Shown here piece after piece: positions 51,901-59,260 of a DNA stretch of 64,000 bases (positions are counted from its first letter, which is position 1; every line of letters starts with the position of its first letter). The DNA lies in contig CAIIXF020000001.1 in the NCBI GenBank assembly GCA_903813345.2, positions 59,413,885 to 59,477,884 of the forward strand, read 5' to 3'. Source of the DNA: Owenia fusiformis. Lineage: Eukaryota > Annelida > Polychaeta > Sabellida > Oweniidae. The notes below the pieces were generated by a model. It ran no database searches. It was not told the origin of the DNA and saw nothing but the letters and a program-made list of their open reading frames with translations. The position numbers were made by a program, and so were the translations under genes.

Positions 51901-54900
51901 CTGTATGGAGTTTGTTCAGCTTAAGGAGCAACCTCAGCTCCGGGAGTCACTTCGTCTCTGGGGAAACCACGCAAACTCTCTCTCTTGGAAGAGTACCAGC
52001 CTCTAGAGCACTCTCTGCTTGGGAGTCGCCACTTCTCGATAAAAACCTCTGCTCTTGAACGATTCACACGCTCGGAGTATCTCAGCTCGGAGTCGTCTCG
52101 TCTCAAGAGAAATCAACGCAAACTCTGTGTCTCTTGGAAGGGGTCCAGGCTCTGGAGCAACCTCTGCTCGGGAGTCGCCACTTCTCGATAAAAACCTCTG
52201 CTCTTGAACGATTCACACGCTCGGAGTATCTCAGCTCGGAGTCGTCTCGTCTCAAGAGAAATCAACGCAAACTCTGTGTCTCTTGGAAGGGGTCCAGGCT
52301 CTGGAGCAACCTCTGCTCGGGAGTCGCCACTTCTCGATAAAAACCTCTGCTCTTGAACGATTCACACGCTCGGAGTATCTCAGCTCGGAGTCGTCTCGTC
52401 TCAAGAGAAATCAACGCAAACTCTGTGTCTCTTGGAGCACCTCAGTTCCGGTAGTGTAACTATGGCTCCGACACAAACTCTGTCTCTTGGAAGGGGTCCA
52501 GGCTCTGGAGCACTCTGCTCGGGAGTCGCCACTTCACAGGAGAAACCTCGTCACCCTCTACAGAGAAATAACACCTCTGGAATGTCAATCAGATGGTGAG
52601 ATTAGACCAGAGCTGCTACTTCTCGATCTCGGAGTACCTTAGTTCCGGTGGAGTAACCTTGGCTCCAATGGAATAAACCTTGCAACACAGAAATACCTTG
52701 GTTCCAGTAGTGTAACCTCAGTATCTAACTTCTGGAGGAGTCAAATCACCTCGGAGGGTACATCAAGTTCAGCAACTTGTATCAATTTCGGATCATCAAT
52801 AACTCGGAGGAGGAGAAGAAGCAACTCACGAATATCGATCATTAAACTGAGATTAGACGGAGTTGTATTCTCAACCCTCGGAGCAGATTCCACTCTAGAA
52901 TAGATGGAGGAGTAAGCACTCGGAGCAGTGAGTCCTCAGAGTAGGTATGGCTCTCAACTAGATGGAGGAGTAATCACTCGGAGCTGGCAATCCTCGGAGT
53001 AGGTATGGCTCTCAACTAGATGGAGGAGTAATCACTCGGAGCTGGCAATCCTCGGAGCAGATACAACTCTCGAATATCAATCACAACGGAGATTAGACAG
53101 AGCTGTAACTACTCGGACCAAATATAACTCAGAGGAGATATAACACTTAAATAATTGGAGGAGTAATCACTCGGAGCTGGCAATCCTCGGAGTAGGTATG
53201 GCTCTCAACTAGATGGAGGAGTAATCGCTCGGAGCTGGCAATCCTCGGAGCAGATACAACTCTCGAATATCAATCACAACGGAGATTAGACAGAGCTGTA
53301 ACTACTCGGACCAAATATAACTCAGAGGAGATATAACACTTAAATAATTGGAGGAGTAATCACTCGGAGCTGGCAATTCTCGGAGCCAATGAAGGAGTAA
53401 TGACTCGGAGCAGTGAGTCCTCGGAGCAGATATGACTCTTGAATATCAATCAAACTGAGATTAGACAAGAGCCATAATTACTCGGAGGAGTTTGTTCTTA
53501 GAATGGTTGGAGGGGTAATAACTCGGAGCAGTGACCTCTCGGAGCAGACGCGACTCTCGAATATCAATCAAACTGAGATTAGACAAGAGTTGTAACTACT
53601 CAGAGAAGGAATCACTCCTTAAAATGGCGTCACTTCCGTAAAAAATAAAGATGGCCGACCGCAGGGAACTCTGGGAAGAAGAAATCAAAATGGCGGACAG
53701 CAATATGGCGTCAAACTCGATACATAAATTGTCACTCACCAAAGAACTTTCTATTGTCTTGTCTTTTCCCCAATTGTCGCAACGCACGCAATTTACATCA
53801 AGCAATAGCAGCAAATAGTCAAATAATATCCAAATATAATCCACAGTTGTAATCAGCCACGCTCGCACATAAAATGCCCCAAACTGACGAGGTCCTGCTT
53901 GTACAAAATCTTGGTAAGCTCTGATTTACAGGTCACGATCTCACGCTAAAGTCCAGACATCTCAGGTTGCATTATGGGAAAATACAACTTAAGTTGGCGG
54001 TAAATTCAAATGAAGCAATCTAATTGGTTGAGCTCTGTTGCTGAGTGCCTAATTATTCTAATTTATTCCAAGGCCGTCGGCTGATTCAGTAAACATCCAA
54101 GTGCCTAGATGAGATTCTGCACGTAGACGCCCAGCGAGATTTACCATGAAGTTAAAATGAAACCCCGAGAAAATGCCATTAAATTGAATAAACGCCCCAT
54201 TATCAAATAAAACCCCAAATGAAACGTTATAGATACCTCACGTAAGTTTAACAATAAGATATGAGCAAAAACAACATGCATATTACATACAAATACACGT
54301 AGAAATCGCCATATTGAAAAGCTTGAATCAGAGAAAATTTGAAATCTACGAACTTGTTTTCAGTTAATATAAGATCTATATGGGCTAAATTATTGAATCC
54401 AAAGCTATCTCTACACTAAACTCTATCTGATACACTATGAATAGGTGTTATATCTAGATTAAAACTCACCAAACTTGGAAAGATAAGGCACCGATGACAA
54501 TACGATCGCTCAGCTTCAGTAAATCTATGTTACATAAAAAAACTGAACGATCCGATGTTCGGTAAATTATTAAAAATCCCACAATATTAATGATGACAAA
54601 AACCGAGGGTGCATTCGATAAATCAATTGTTCTATGATCACTCATTTAGCAATACCAAGGAAGAGCCAATTCATGTACATCCCCAATCCGTTCCACGCGG
54701 AATCCACGTAGAAACCACGTGGATCCTCGGAGAGATCCACCCACGTGGATCAACGTTAATTGAGAGGAAAAAACTGACCAACCTTGAGTACTTTCAAGCG
54801 GATTTTACCCACGTGGATCCATACGAGACCTTTCTACGTACGTTTGCGTTGATAGATTATTTTTTACTCCGGGAACTAGGTGTTAAAGAGGGGATAAGAT

Positions 54901-55804
54901 GCACGGGCAACCTTAACATGAACCTGCATTTATGCGTACACGCATATTGTAGTTTTTATTCACCCGTCGACGAAAACGAAATAAGGAGTGTCATTGACCT
55001 TTAAACTAAAAAGATGAGATGGCCACGAATGATTAGCTGTAATTGGGAATACTGTTTGTATTCTTTTGTTACGATAGACCTTTGGATTTGTTTAGTCGGT
55101 ATATAGTAGCTCAATAAGATAGGGGTGGTAGCAAATGTTTGGCATGGCTATGGCAATCATTGCTCATAATTTACCTTTATGCTATTTTCCCGGGGCTAGT
55201 TTACCCACAAACGATTTTTTGCGCCATTTAAATGCATATACAACTATTCCACGGTGAATGCGACAGATTGGTACATGTACTTTCAAATTGAAAACATGAA
55301 TAATCAACTTTTGCTTTTTGAGGCATTTATTCATGGAACAAAACTCAAGTTACTGCCAACGCGAAAAGCTAGAGTTTCGCGTCTGAATGGTCGTACAAAA
55401 TTATTGAAACCGTGAAATAAGTACTAGAATAGTACTACAAAGTTATGTAATCTCAACCTCGCTCACAATTCCTCGTGTTACAGGTTCAACGCAAGATGGA
55501 GACCCAACTGACCCTATTGAATATATATTGAATCTACTTATAAAATAAGTGAAACTTGACGAATTTACATAATTTGTTGAAACCCCATCCTCTCTATTCA
55601 CTCAGAAATCCCACGTGTCCACCAAAAGTTGTTTTTAATATTCCGATTCTATTTTTCTATTCTCTTGCATGTTCTAATCCTTGCTCATCTTGGAAAGTAC
55701 TTAGAAACAATTTAACTGGCTACTGAAGCTGAAAATGGCGAACTTGCATCGAACTTACCCATCAGAATCATTCCAATGGCACCAGCACGCTCAGCATGGT
55801 AGGC
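30722..55804 (-). CDS. modular PA-domain / cysteine-rich / PAN protein, 3' part (17 exons)
   Basis: Probably a secreted or cell-surface protein of unknown role. Exons in transcription order: 55804-55759, 48069-47905, 47299-47156, 47043-46900, 45724-45624, 45461-45342, 45192-45147, 45032-44862, 44407-44255, 43525-43358, 43158-43058, 42891-42772, 42681-42641 (interrupted), 37947-37777, 37508-37356, 31274-31110, 30942-30722 (stop 30722-30724). Three tandem modules each carry a protease-associated (PA) domain and two small Cys-rich domains; the last exon is PAN/apple-like. Module borders are phase 1, which allows duplication and skipping in frame. PA signs are GSCGF(N/H)xKAYFAQLAGASG and CLTESDVTIPVVMI. 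No protease or other catalytic domain is seen. The third PA domain is broken by a transposon at 38266-42640. The first PA half and the start are not seen at 55.8-64 kb. Confidence 0.82.
32212..33630. mobile_element. 1.4-kb TIR element flanked by ACTCA
   Basis: The ends read CAGCGGTGGCG and CGCCACCTCTG, inverted with one mismatch. ACTCA is directly adjacent on both sides (32207-32211 and 33631-33635), consistent with a 5-bp target duplication. Short TIRs beginning CAG occur in several superfamilies, so I do not assign one. The element carries the 305-bp MITE described separately. Confidence 0.55.
33026..33330. mobile_element. 305-bp MITE with perfect 20-bp TIRs and 9-bp target duplication
   Basis: The TIR is CAAGGAGGATTGGCTCCCAG at 33026-33045, with its exact reverse complement at 33311-33330. 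TCATTGAAT flanks both sides (33017-33025 and 33331-33339). Complete symmetry and an intact duplication indicate a fairly recent insertion. A 9-bp duplication fits Mutator-like elements (family knowledge); no transposase is present. Confidence 0.92.
33848..34829 (-). pseudogene. 5'-truncated LINE: reverse-transcriptase ORF C-terminus plus (TAAA) tail
   Basis: A 229-codon open frame (34829-34140) encodes the region after the RT fingers and palm of a non-LTR retrotransposon. Signs are LRCGVLPLKIETGRF, PLEDRTCEMCDDHKIENEQH and FLVECPAYEDLR, a C-x2-C-x8-H-x4-C zinc-binding pattern typical of LINE C-termini. The 3' UTR runs to a TTTATTTATTTATTT tract at 33848-33873, the microsatellite-like tail of the insertion on the minus strand. 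The 5' part with the RT catalytic motifs is missing, as usual for LINE copies. The frame is still open, so the copy is not very old. The clade (CR1/L2-like or other) cannot be settled from this piece. Confidence 0.85.
35394..35591 (-). pseudogene. short transposon-like ORF, family uncertain
   Basis: 65 codons with AAPWAAWYERCVKQIKQKLK followed by SRGTLSDEES. The spacing recalls the PW..(W/F)YER.V..K..L....L..EE stretch near the end of BEL/Pao and Ty3-type integrases, but the similarity is short. After the stop, a second frame continues (RPDDQPLILDRHDDYISND, then PPDLLDFNVDV-stop near 35280), suggesting a frameshifted coding remnant. It could equally be part of the 5.2-kb host element's own gene. 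Confidence 0.35.
38045..38120. mobile_element. 76-bp mariner-like mini-element
   Basis: It begins TACAGGGTG and ends with an exact inverse, CACCCTGTA, the classical TA-flanked mariner/Tc1 terminus. The interior has no coding sequence. It lies 98 bp from the 37777-37947 exon, inside what was originally a ~300-bp intron. Confidence 0.6.
39325..40560 (+). pseudogene. decayed gene of a multicopy transposon-associated family, C-terminal cysteine motif
   Basis: The product pieces are spread over several frames. In order: SDADIVIVKTAIQ (39380-39430); THTDLLVLLIYHAQNTNFN (39455-39505); GCDIAFRLY (39620-39650); LLQPRVLPPFSDAAEYHSYR then VYHQIQEWEGNKLPP (40255-40362); and CVCKADCISMRCSCRKMK (40440-40490). 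From memory this order matches a repetitive invertebrate family with EADT..SxDTDVLVLL, HALSGCDT..YG, LPPT..AA..HS.R.Y.Q...W and a terminal C.C...C...RC.C.K motif. Frameshifts and stops at 40366 and 40491 show it is inactive. It is probably the element's former gene, though its biochemical role is not known to me. Confidence 0.65.
39855..39958. repeat. small hairpin repeat (~104 bp)
   Basis: GATTTAATTCCTTACTTAAG at 39855 is mirrored by CTTAAGTGAGGAATTAAATC ending at 39958, and AAACGGT pairs with ACCGTTT further in. It is a MITE-sized hairpin between two pieces of the decayed gene. Confidence 0.7.
40590..40860. repeat. GGGCCC-rich dispersed repeat, copy 1
   Basis: This stretch has AGTGGGCCTTTTTGGTCAT near 40672 and a GGGCCC..TTTAGG block further on. 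A shorter relative occurs at 45865-46035 with the same order of blocks. It has no coding content. Confidence 0.75.
41221..41781. mobile_element. mariner-like MITE, ~560 bp copy
   Basis: The left end TACAGGGCGAGCCAAAAAGG continues TAACCCAAACAAAT. The right end carries the inverse (GGGTTACCTTTTTTGGCTC). It shares TGAATGACTGGGTTATTAA and AGAATGAAAGAACATTGAAC with the copy at 44.5 kb. It is nested in the 38.3-42.6 kb transposon. Confidence 0.75.
44141..44180. repeat. (TAAA)n-like microsatellite
   Basis: A run of AAATAAATAAATAAG-type units at the right end of a ~150-bp AT-rich segment. It may be the 3' tail of a retroposed copy on the plus strand. No coding sequence remains next to it. Confidence 0.5.
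44510..44821. mobile_element. mariner-like MITE, 312-bp copy
   Basis: The left end TACTGGGTTGGCCAAAAAAG and the right end CCTTTTTTGGCCCACTCTGTA form imperfect TIRs flanked by TA. It has the same family core as the 41.2-kb element. It sits in the intron between the 44255-44407 and 44862-45032 exons. Confidence 0.75.
45865..46035. repeat. GGGCCC-rich dispersed repeat, copy 2
   Basis: The blocks AGTGGGCCTTTTTGGTCAT, GGCCCTTCTAAGACCTTATT and AAAATGGGCCTCA follow the order seen at 40.6-40.86 kb. The copy is shorter and diverged. Confidence 0.7.
46075..46500. repeat. diverged ~120-140-bp tandem units (about 3-4)
   Basis: Units starting TTCTTGAGCAGAGCTCA-like recur near 46080, 46200, 46342 and 46466. 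Each is followed by a GCATATA..ATTTGAAC..AAATC stretch and an AAAATGG..CATTTTGAAA stretch. They fill the intron before the 46900-47043 exon. Confidence 0.65.
48111..48146. repeat. (TCCG)n-type microsatellite
   Basis: The tract CTCCGTCCGTCCGTCCGTCT with further degenerate CGTC units lies about 40 bp upstream of the 47905-48069 exon (minus strand), in its intron. Confidence 0.8.
48373..49170. mobile_element. tandem pair of TIR elements (411 bp and ~387 bp) sharing termini
   Basis: CTATCACACCAAACTAGTTC at 48373 is matched by inverted copies ending at 48783 (TTTGGTGTGATAG) and 49170 (TTTGGTGTAATAG). The interior is rich in short degenerate ACGTTC / CGTTCGTA / GTTCATA units. Either two related MITEs lie head to tail, or one 798-bp element has an internal terminus. 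No coding capacity is seen. Confidence 0.7.
49171..50286. other. intronic, nothing recognised
   Basis: About 1.1 kb inside the first visible intron of the PA/PAN gene. It is AT-rich, with only chance ORFs and no clear repeat structure. Confidence 0.45.
50287..51503. mobile_element. 1.2-kb TIR element carrying a nested 497-bp MITE
   Basis: The left end has AAGGGGCTAGGTCAATACAT and then GTCCGTCAA..ACGTAATTGATT. The right end (to 51503) is the diverged reverse complement, with AAGGGCCAGGTCAATATTTC and ATCCGTCAATAAACGTAATT. The TIRs are about 50-60 bp, with small indels. Confidence 0.7.
50477..50973. mobile_element. 497-bp MITE with perfect 19-bp TIRs
   Basis: TAACACCCCAGTCACATTT at 50477-50495 has an exact inverse at 50955-50973. 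The flanks of the interior are G+C-rich, with repeated TTTCTACG / CTCGCCG / TGCGGC words on both sides forming a longer imperfect inverted repeat. It is nested in the 50.3-51.5 kb element. Confidence 0.85.
51780..53600. repeat. CTCGGAG-rich satellite-like array
   Basis: A 1.8-kb block is saturated with CTCGGAG, AGTCGTCTCG and GGAGGAGTAATCACTCGGAG words. It contains a 149-bp tandem array (52029, 52178, 52327 phase points) and a second array of ~57-bp units grouped into ~190-bp higher-order repeats (52960-53350). The overlapping ORFs of about 68 aa are repeat translations, not genes. Confidence 0.9.
51985..52437. repeat. 149-bp tandem repeat, three near-identical copies
   Basis: The string CACTTCTCGATAAAAACCTC recurs at exactly 149-bp spacing (52029, 52178, 52327). 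Neighbouring copies are almost identical, so the array is recent or kept uniform. Confidence 0.95.
53601..55758. other. intronic; cluster of CACGTG sites near 54.7-54.8 kb, otherwise nothing recognised
   Basis: Between the satellite block and the 55759 exon. Three CCCACGTGG/CCACGTGG words occur within about 110 bp (54715-54815). A 131-codon ORF (54609-55004) covers them but has no family motif. The stretch 53620-53710 carries repeated AAGATGGC / AAAATGGCGG words common in dispersed repeats. Confidence 0.4.
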
Positions 55805-57699
55805 CTGGAAACAAACACGAAATCTGTTAGCAACAATTGTGGACAATCTATACCATTGCTCATATATATTGAATTATTATGTCGCTTTTATTCCGGTTAG
55901 ATGGATTTTACAGTATAACATAAATACAAATCAATCAAAGTTCAGATAAACACTTTAATTTCAATTTAATTTATGGGTCTTTTTCAAAAGTTCGTCACTC
56001 AAAAGTTCAAATATTACATGCTCGATATCTCAACATTTTGAGAAGTATAGCCAAAAATGATTATTTTATTCAACTCAGTAGAGGTCAAAAAGATACTGAG
56101 GATAATATCAGGTGAAAATGTTAAAATTTGTTGAAGTTATTCACTTTTTGGGCTTCGTGTCCAGCTGTTTTTGCAGTTTTTTAAGCAATTATGGGGGGTA
56201 CATCAGAGATACATCCCCTGGATCTTTCTTTCTGGAAATGAGGCGGAAAAATGTGTTGCCACAAGTCTACAGAGGTTATCTATGTGAATCATTTCGTTTT
56301 CAGATAATAATTCTACCATACTCGAAAAATAAGACAATGTCAATTTAGAACTAACGTGCGTGATGCATTGTGTCAAACACCATCACGCACGTTATTCATG
56401 AGCTCCAGGCTGATTATTTTTACAAAAAGTCAGATGAGTGTTTTTTCGAAAGGAAGATACACCGAGCTCTCATTGTGTTCAATGCTATATGAAGTATATA
56501 TGGAAAATAATTTTTATGCTCAGTTGCGTGCATTATCGTTTTTCGTGTCAAACTCGTCACGCACGTCACGCACGTCACGCGATCACATGTGTAAATGAAA
56601 TTGTATTTTATTTACACATTTACGAGATGTTATAGATCCAGTGGTAAGTTTCAACTCTGAAGCGGCAATATGGTCTTTATAAGTTGCTCGAAGATTGGTG
56701 TAGATCCGCCACGCACTTAGTCCTTTATCGTGTCATACTCTCGCATTAACGAATTACTTAAATTTCTCGTTTATATAAAACGATTTTCACACACACCTAA
56801 ATGTAAGAAAGGGAACATTCATCTGGAATCAGCAAATATTGTGGTTGTTTTCGTCATTAATCTGTTTTTTTGACAACATAGCTTAATTTATATGTGATAA
56901 AAGTGTTCGTGTCAAGCAATCACGCACGTTATAAATGTACATCTTGTCCTTATGTTAATGGTTATGTCAATAGTCTTGTCAGGAGTGCCAAGCACTGATT
57001 TTTATTGCTTTTACTAATCTCAGTTTCACAGTTCAGAAAATTTCGTCAATTATTGTATGCAGAAAATAGAATAGAACCAATAAAATTCTAACGTGCGTGA
57101 CGTTTGACACCAATGGACAAAGTGATTGAGCGTCGGTTCAGATGGACTCAATTCTTCTCGACTTCACTGAAAACAAATTCTTTGTGCATGGTTATTTGAA
57201 TTATATAAATGATCTTTGATCGACTATTTAGACTATTTATTCCATAAATGATATTGCATTGATAGAAATTGCTACAGTTTCGTTCCACATAGACCATTCG
57301 CAATTTAGATTCGTCCCGGCTGAGGCCATTTTGGCTAGCAGAAGACGTAAGTATTTCGTATAATTCGACGTATTTTCCGGTAGTTTAGAAAATACAACAC
57401 CAAGAAAATGCATGCTGGGGCTCCCAGAGGGTATACACATTTTTCACCAAGTGCTTTTTTCGTAGTTTATGCATGTAGACACATATACCCTATGGGAGTA
57501 GAAGTTCTGCTCGATAGCCGATTTTCAAAATGGCCGCTCGTGTCAAAATGGCGGCCATTTTAGTGACAATTTTACAGTCATTTAGGTACAGTATATAAAA
57601 CTGTAATAGCAATGAGTTTTAAAAGTAAAAAAGTTATATAGCACATAATTAAGCTAGACATGTAGATATTTAAGAAACACATGGCAGCCATCTTGAAAA

Positions 57700-57990
57700 A
57701 TGGCGGCTTATACACACGATTTTACATTTTTTGCTATCACTTGAAAAGTAGTGGAGCGATTTTGTTCATATTTAATATGTGACTACTTATTAGCATGGCA
57801 CACTGTTTTATGATATTTTGGCAAGAAGGCGGCCATTTTGAAAATGGCCACCATGCTTTTACACACTATTTTACAATTTTTGCTGTACTTGAAAAGTAGT
57901 GGAGCGATTTTGTTCGTATTTGATATGTGACTACTTATTAGCATGGCACATTGTTCTATTATGACATTTTGGCTATTAGGCGGCCATTTT
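57700..57990. repeat. ~149-bp direct repeat, two copies
   Basis: GAAAAGTAGTGGAGCGATTT and GTGACTACTTATTAGCATGG recur about 149 bp apart, each followed by GGCGGCCATTTT and an AAAATGGCC palindrome. It lies inside the 4.7-kb element. Confidence 0.8.
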
Positions 57991-58139
57991 CAAAATGGCC
58001 ACCATTTAACGTGAGTTATTTTAGGTTATATATATTTTGCAAGTGGATCCAAGAGACCAAGTGGGCGAGTCAATTATTTTGCAGGGGTGGCATGATACAC
58101 ACATTTCAATTTTGTATATAGTGAATTCCCAGTGATTGA

Positions 58140-58600
58140 TTTCAGTACAGTAAAACTGTCATAGTGAACATCTCTTTAGTGAAGATCTGTGCCCAGTGAC
58201 ATGCCTCTACTCTATTGAACACCTGTGTATAGTGAACAGCGATTCCGTCCCAGCCAGTGATTTCAGTACAGTAAAAATATCCTAATGAACACCTCTTTAG
58301 TGAAGATCTGTGCCCAGTGAACACATGCGTCTACTCTATTGAACACCTGTGTATAGTGAACACCAATTCCCAGTACAGTAAAACTGTCATAATGAACATC
58401 TCTTTAGTGAAATACTGTGCCCAGCGAACATATGAGTATACTCTATTGAACACCTGTGTGTAAGCGAACACCAATTCCCAGCCAGTGATTTCAGTAACTT
58501 TTAGAGGGGATTGTACCTACAGTAAAACCTGTCTAATCCAAGGGACCAGCTAAGAGCGTTCGGATTAGGAGGTGTTCACATTTTGAGGTTTTGCATTTGC
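58140..58600. repeat. ~107-121-bp tandem repeat with pogo/Tigger-like end
   Basis: Units starting ACAGTAAAACTGTCAT recur near 58147, 58267 and 58374. Each contains CTCTATTGAACACCTGTGTA. A further ACAGTAAAACCTGTCTAATC at 58520, followed by CGGATTAGGAGGTGTTCAC, resembles the termini of pogo/Tigger elements (family knowledge, weak). Confidence 0.7.
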
Positions 58601-58699
58601 AAGATTTGGGATTTTGAAGAAATAGAAACAAATTCTCAATAAATATTATAGTTCTTTTGACTACTTAGCTTTATGGCATTACCAGACTTGCCAACCTAA

Positions 58700-59260
58700 A
58701 ATGAAAAATTTTCGGGAGATTTAAAAAAAATTGCGGTACTTTTACGTGAGTTTTTTTCAAAATCCGGTAGTTTTTGCGGGAGTTTTTTGAAAAAAGCGGG
58801 AGTGTTTACGGGAGATTTTTGAAAAGAACGGTAGTTTTTACGGGAGATTTAAAAAAACGGGAGTTTTTGCGGTAAACTATGAAAAAACGGGAGTTTTTAC
58901 GGTAAATTATGAAAAAACGGGAGTTTTTACGGGAGATTTTTTAAAAAAGGTATTTTTCGCGGTAAATTTTAAAAAACGTGACTTTTTTTACGGAAGATTT
59001 CAGAAAAAACGGGAGTTTTGTGCGGTAGGTTCTGAAAAACGGGAGTTTTTTGCGGTAGGTTCTGAAAGAACGGGAGTTTTTACGGTAGGTTTTGAAAAAA
59101 GGGAGTTTTAACGGTAGATTTCGGAAAAAATGGGAGTTTTTACGGTAGATTTCGGAAAAAATGGGAGTTTTTACGGTAGATTTCTGAAAAAACTGGAGTT
59201 TTTACGGTAGATTTTGAAAAAACCGGAGTTTTTACGGTAGATTTCTGAAAAGACATGGGT
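58700..59260. repeat. ~30-bp minisatellite, about 18 copies
   Basis: The unit is close to CGGGAGTTTTTACGGTAGAT plus TTTGAAAAAA, with drift along the array (GCGGTAAACTATG, TTGCGGTAGGTTC). Adjacent units resemble each other most, as expected from slippage. Confidence 0.9.

Larger units (their letters stand above)
46900..55804 (-). other. module 1 of the PA/PAN gene
   Basis: The exon at 55759-55804 encodes the PA segment AYHAERAGAIGMILM. The exon at 47905-48069 encodes the second PA half (DNCLTESDVTIPVVFLFIGE, then a PDLKGRIASA end). The exon at 47156-47299 is Cys-rich domain A (GCRGYPVAVAGCSGNSCACN, then SPWFVSATNGCER). The exon at 46900-47043 is Cys-rich domain B (CSIVPIGGTCAPSSQRCNGF, then QCINGTCVA). 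The 7.7-kb intron after the first of these holds the CTCGGAG satellite and several TIR elements. This module is the most diverged of the three. Confidence 0.82.

Noticed and set aside
51985..52340. Two overlapping ~68-codon ORFs with identical C-terminal parts
   Set aside because: They are translations of the 149-bp satellite unit.
54609..55004. 131-codon plus-strand ORF
   Set aside because: No recognisable family, splice context or coding signature beyond being open; it sits in an intron of the minus-strand gene. Kept only as part of a regional note.
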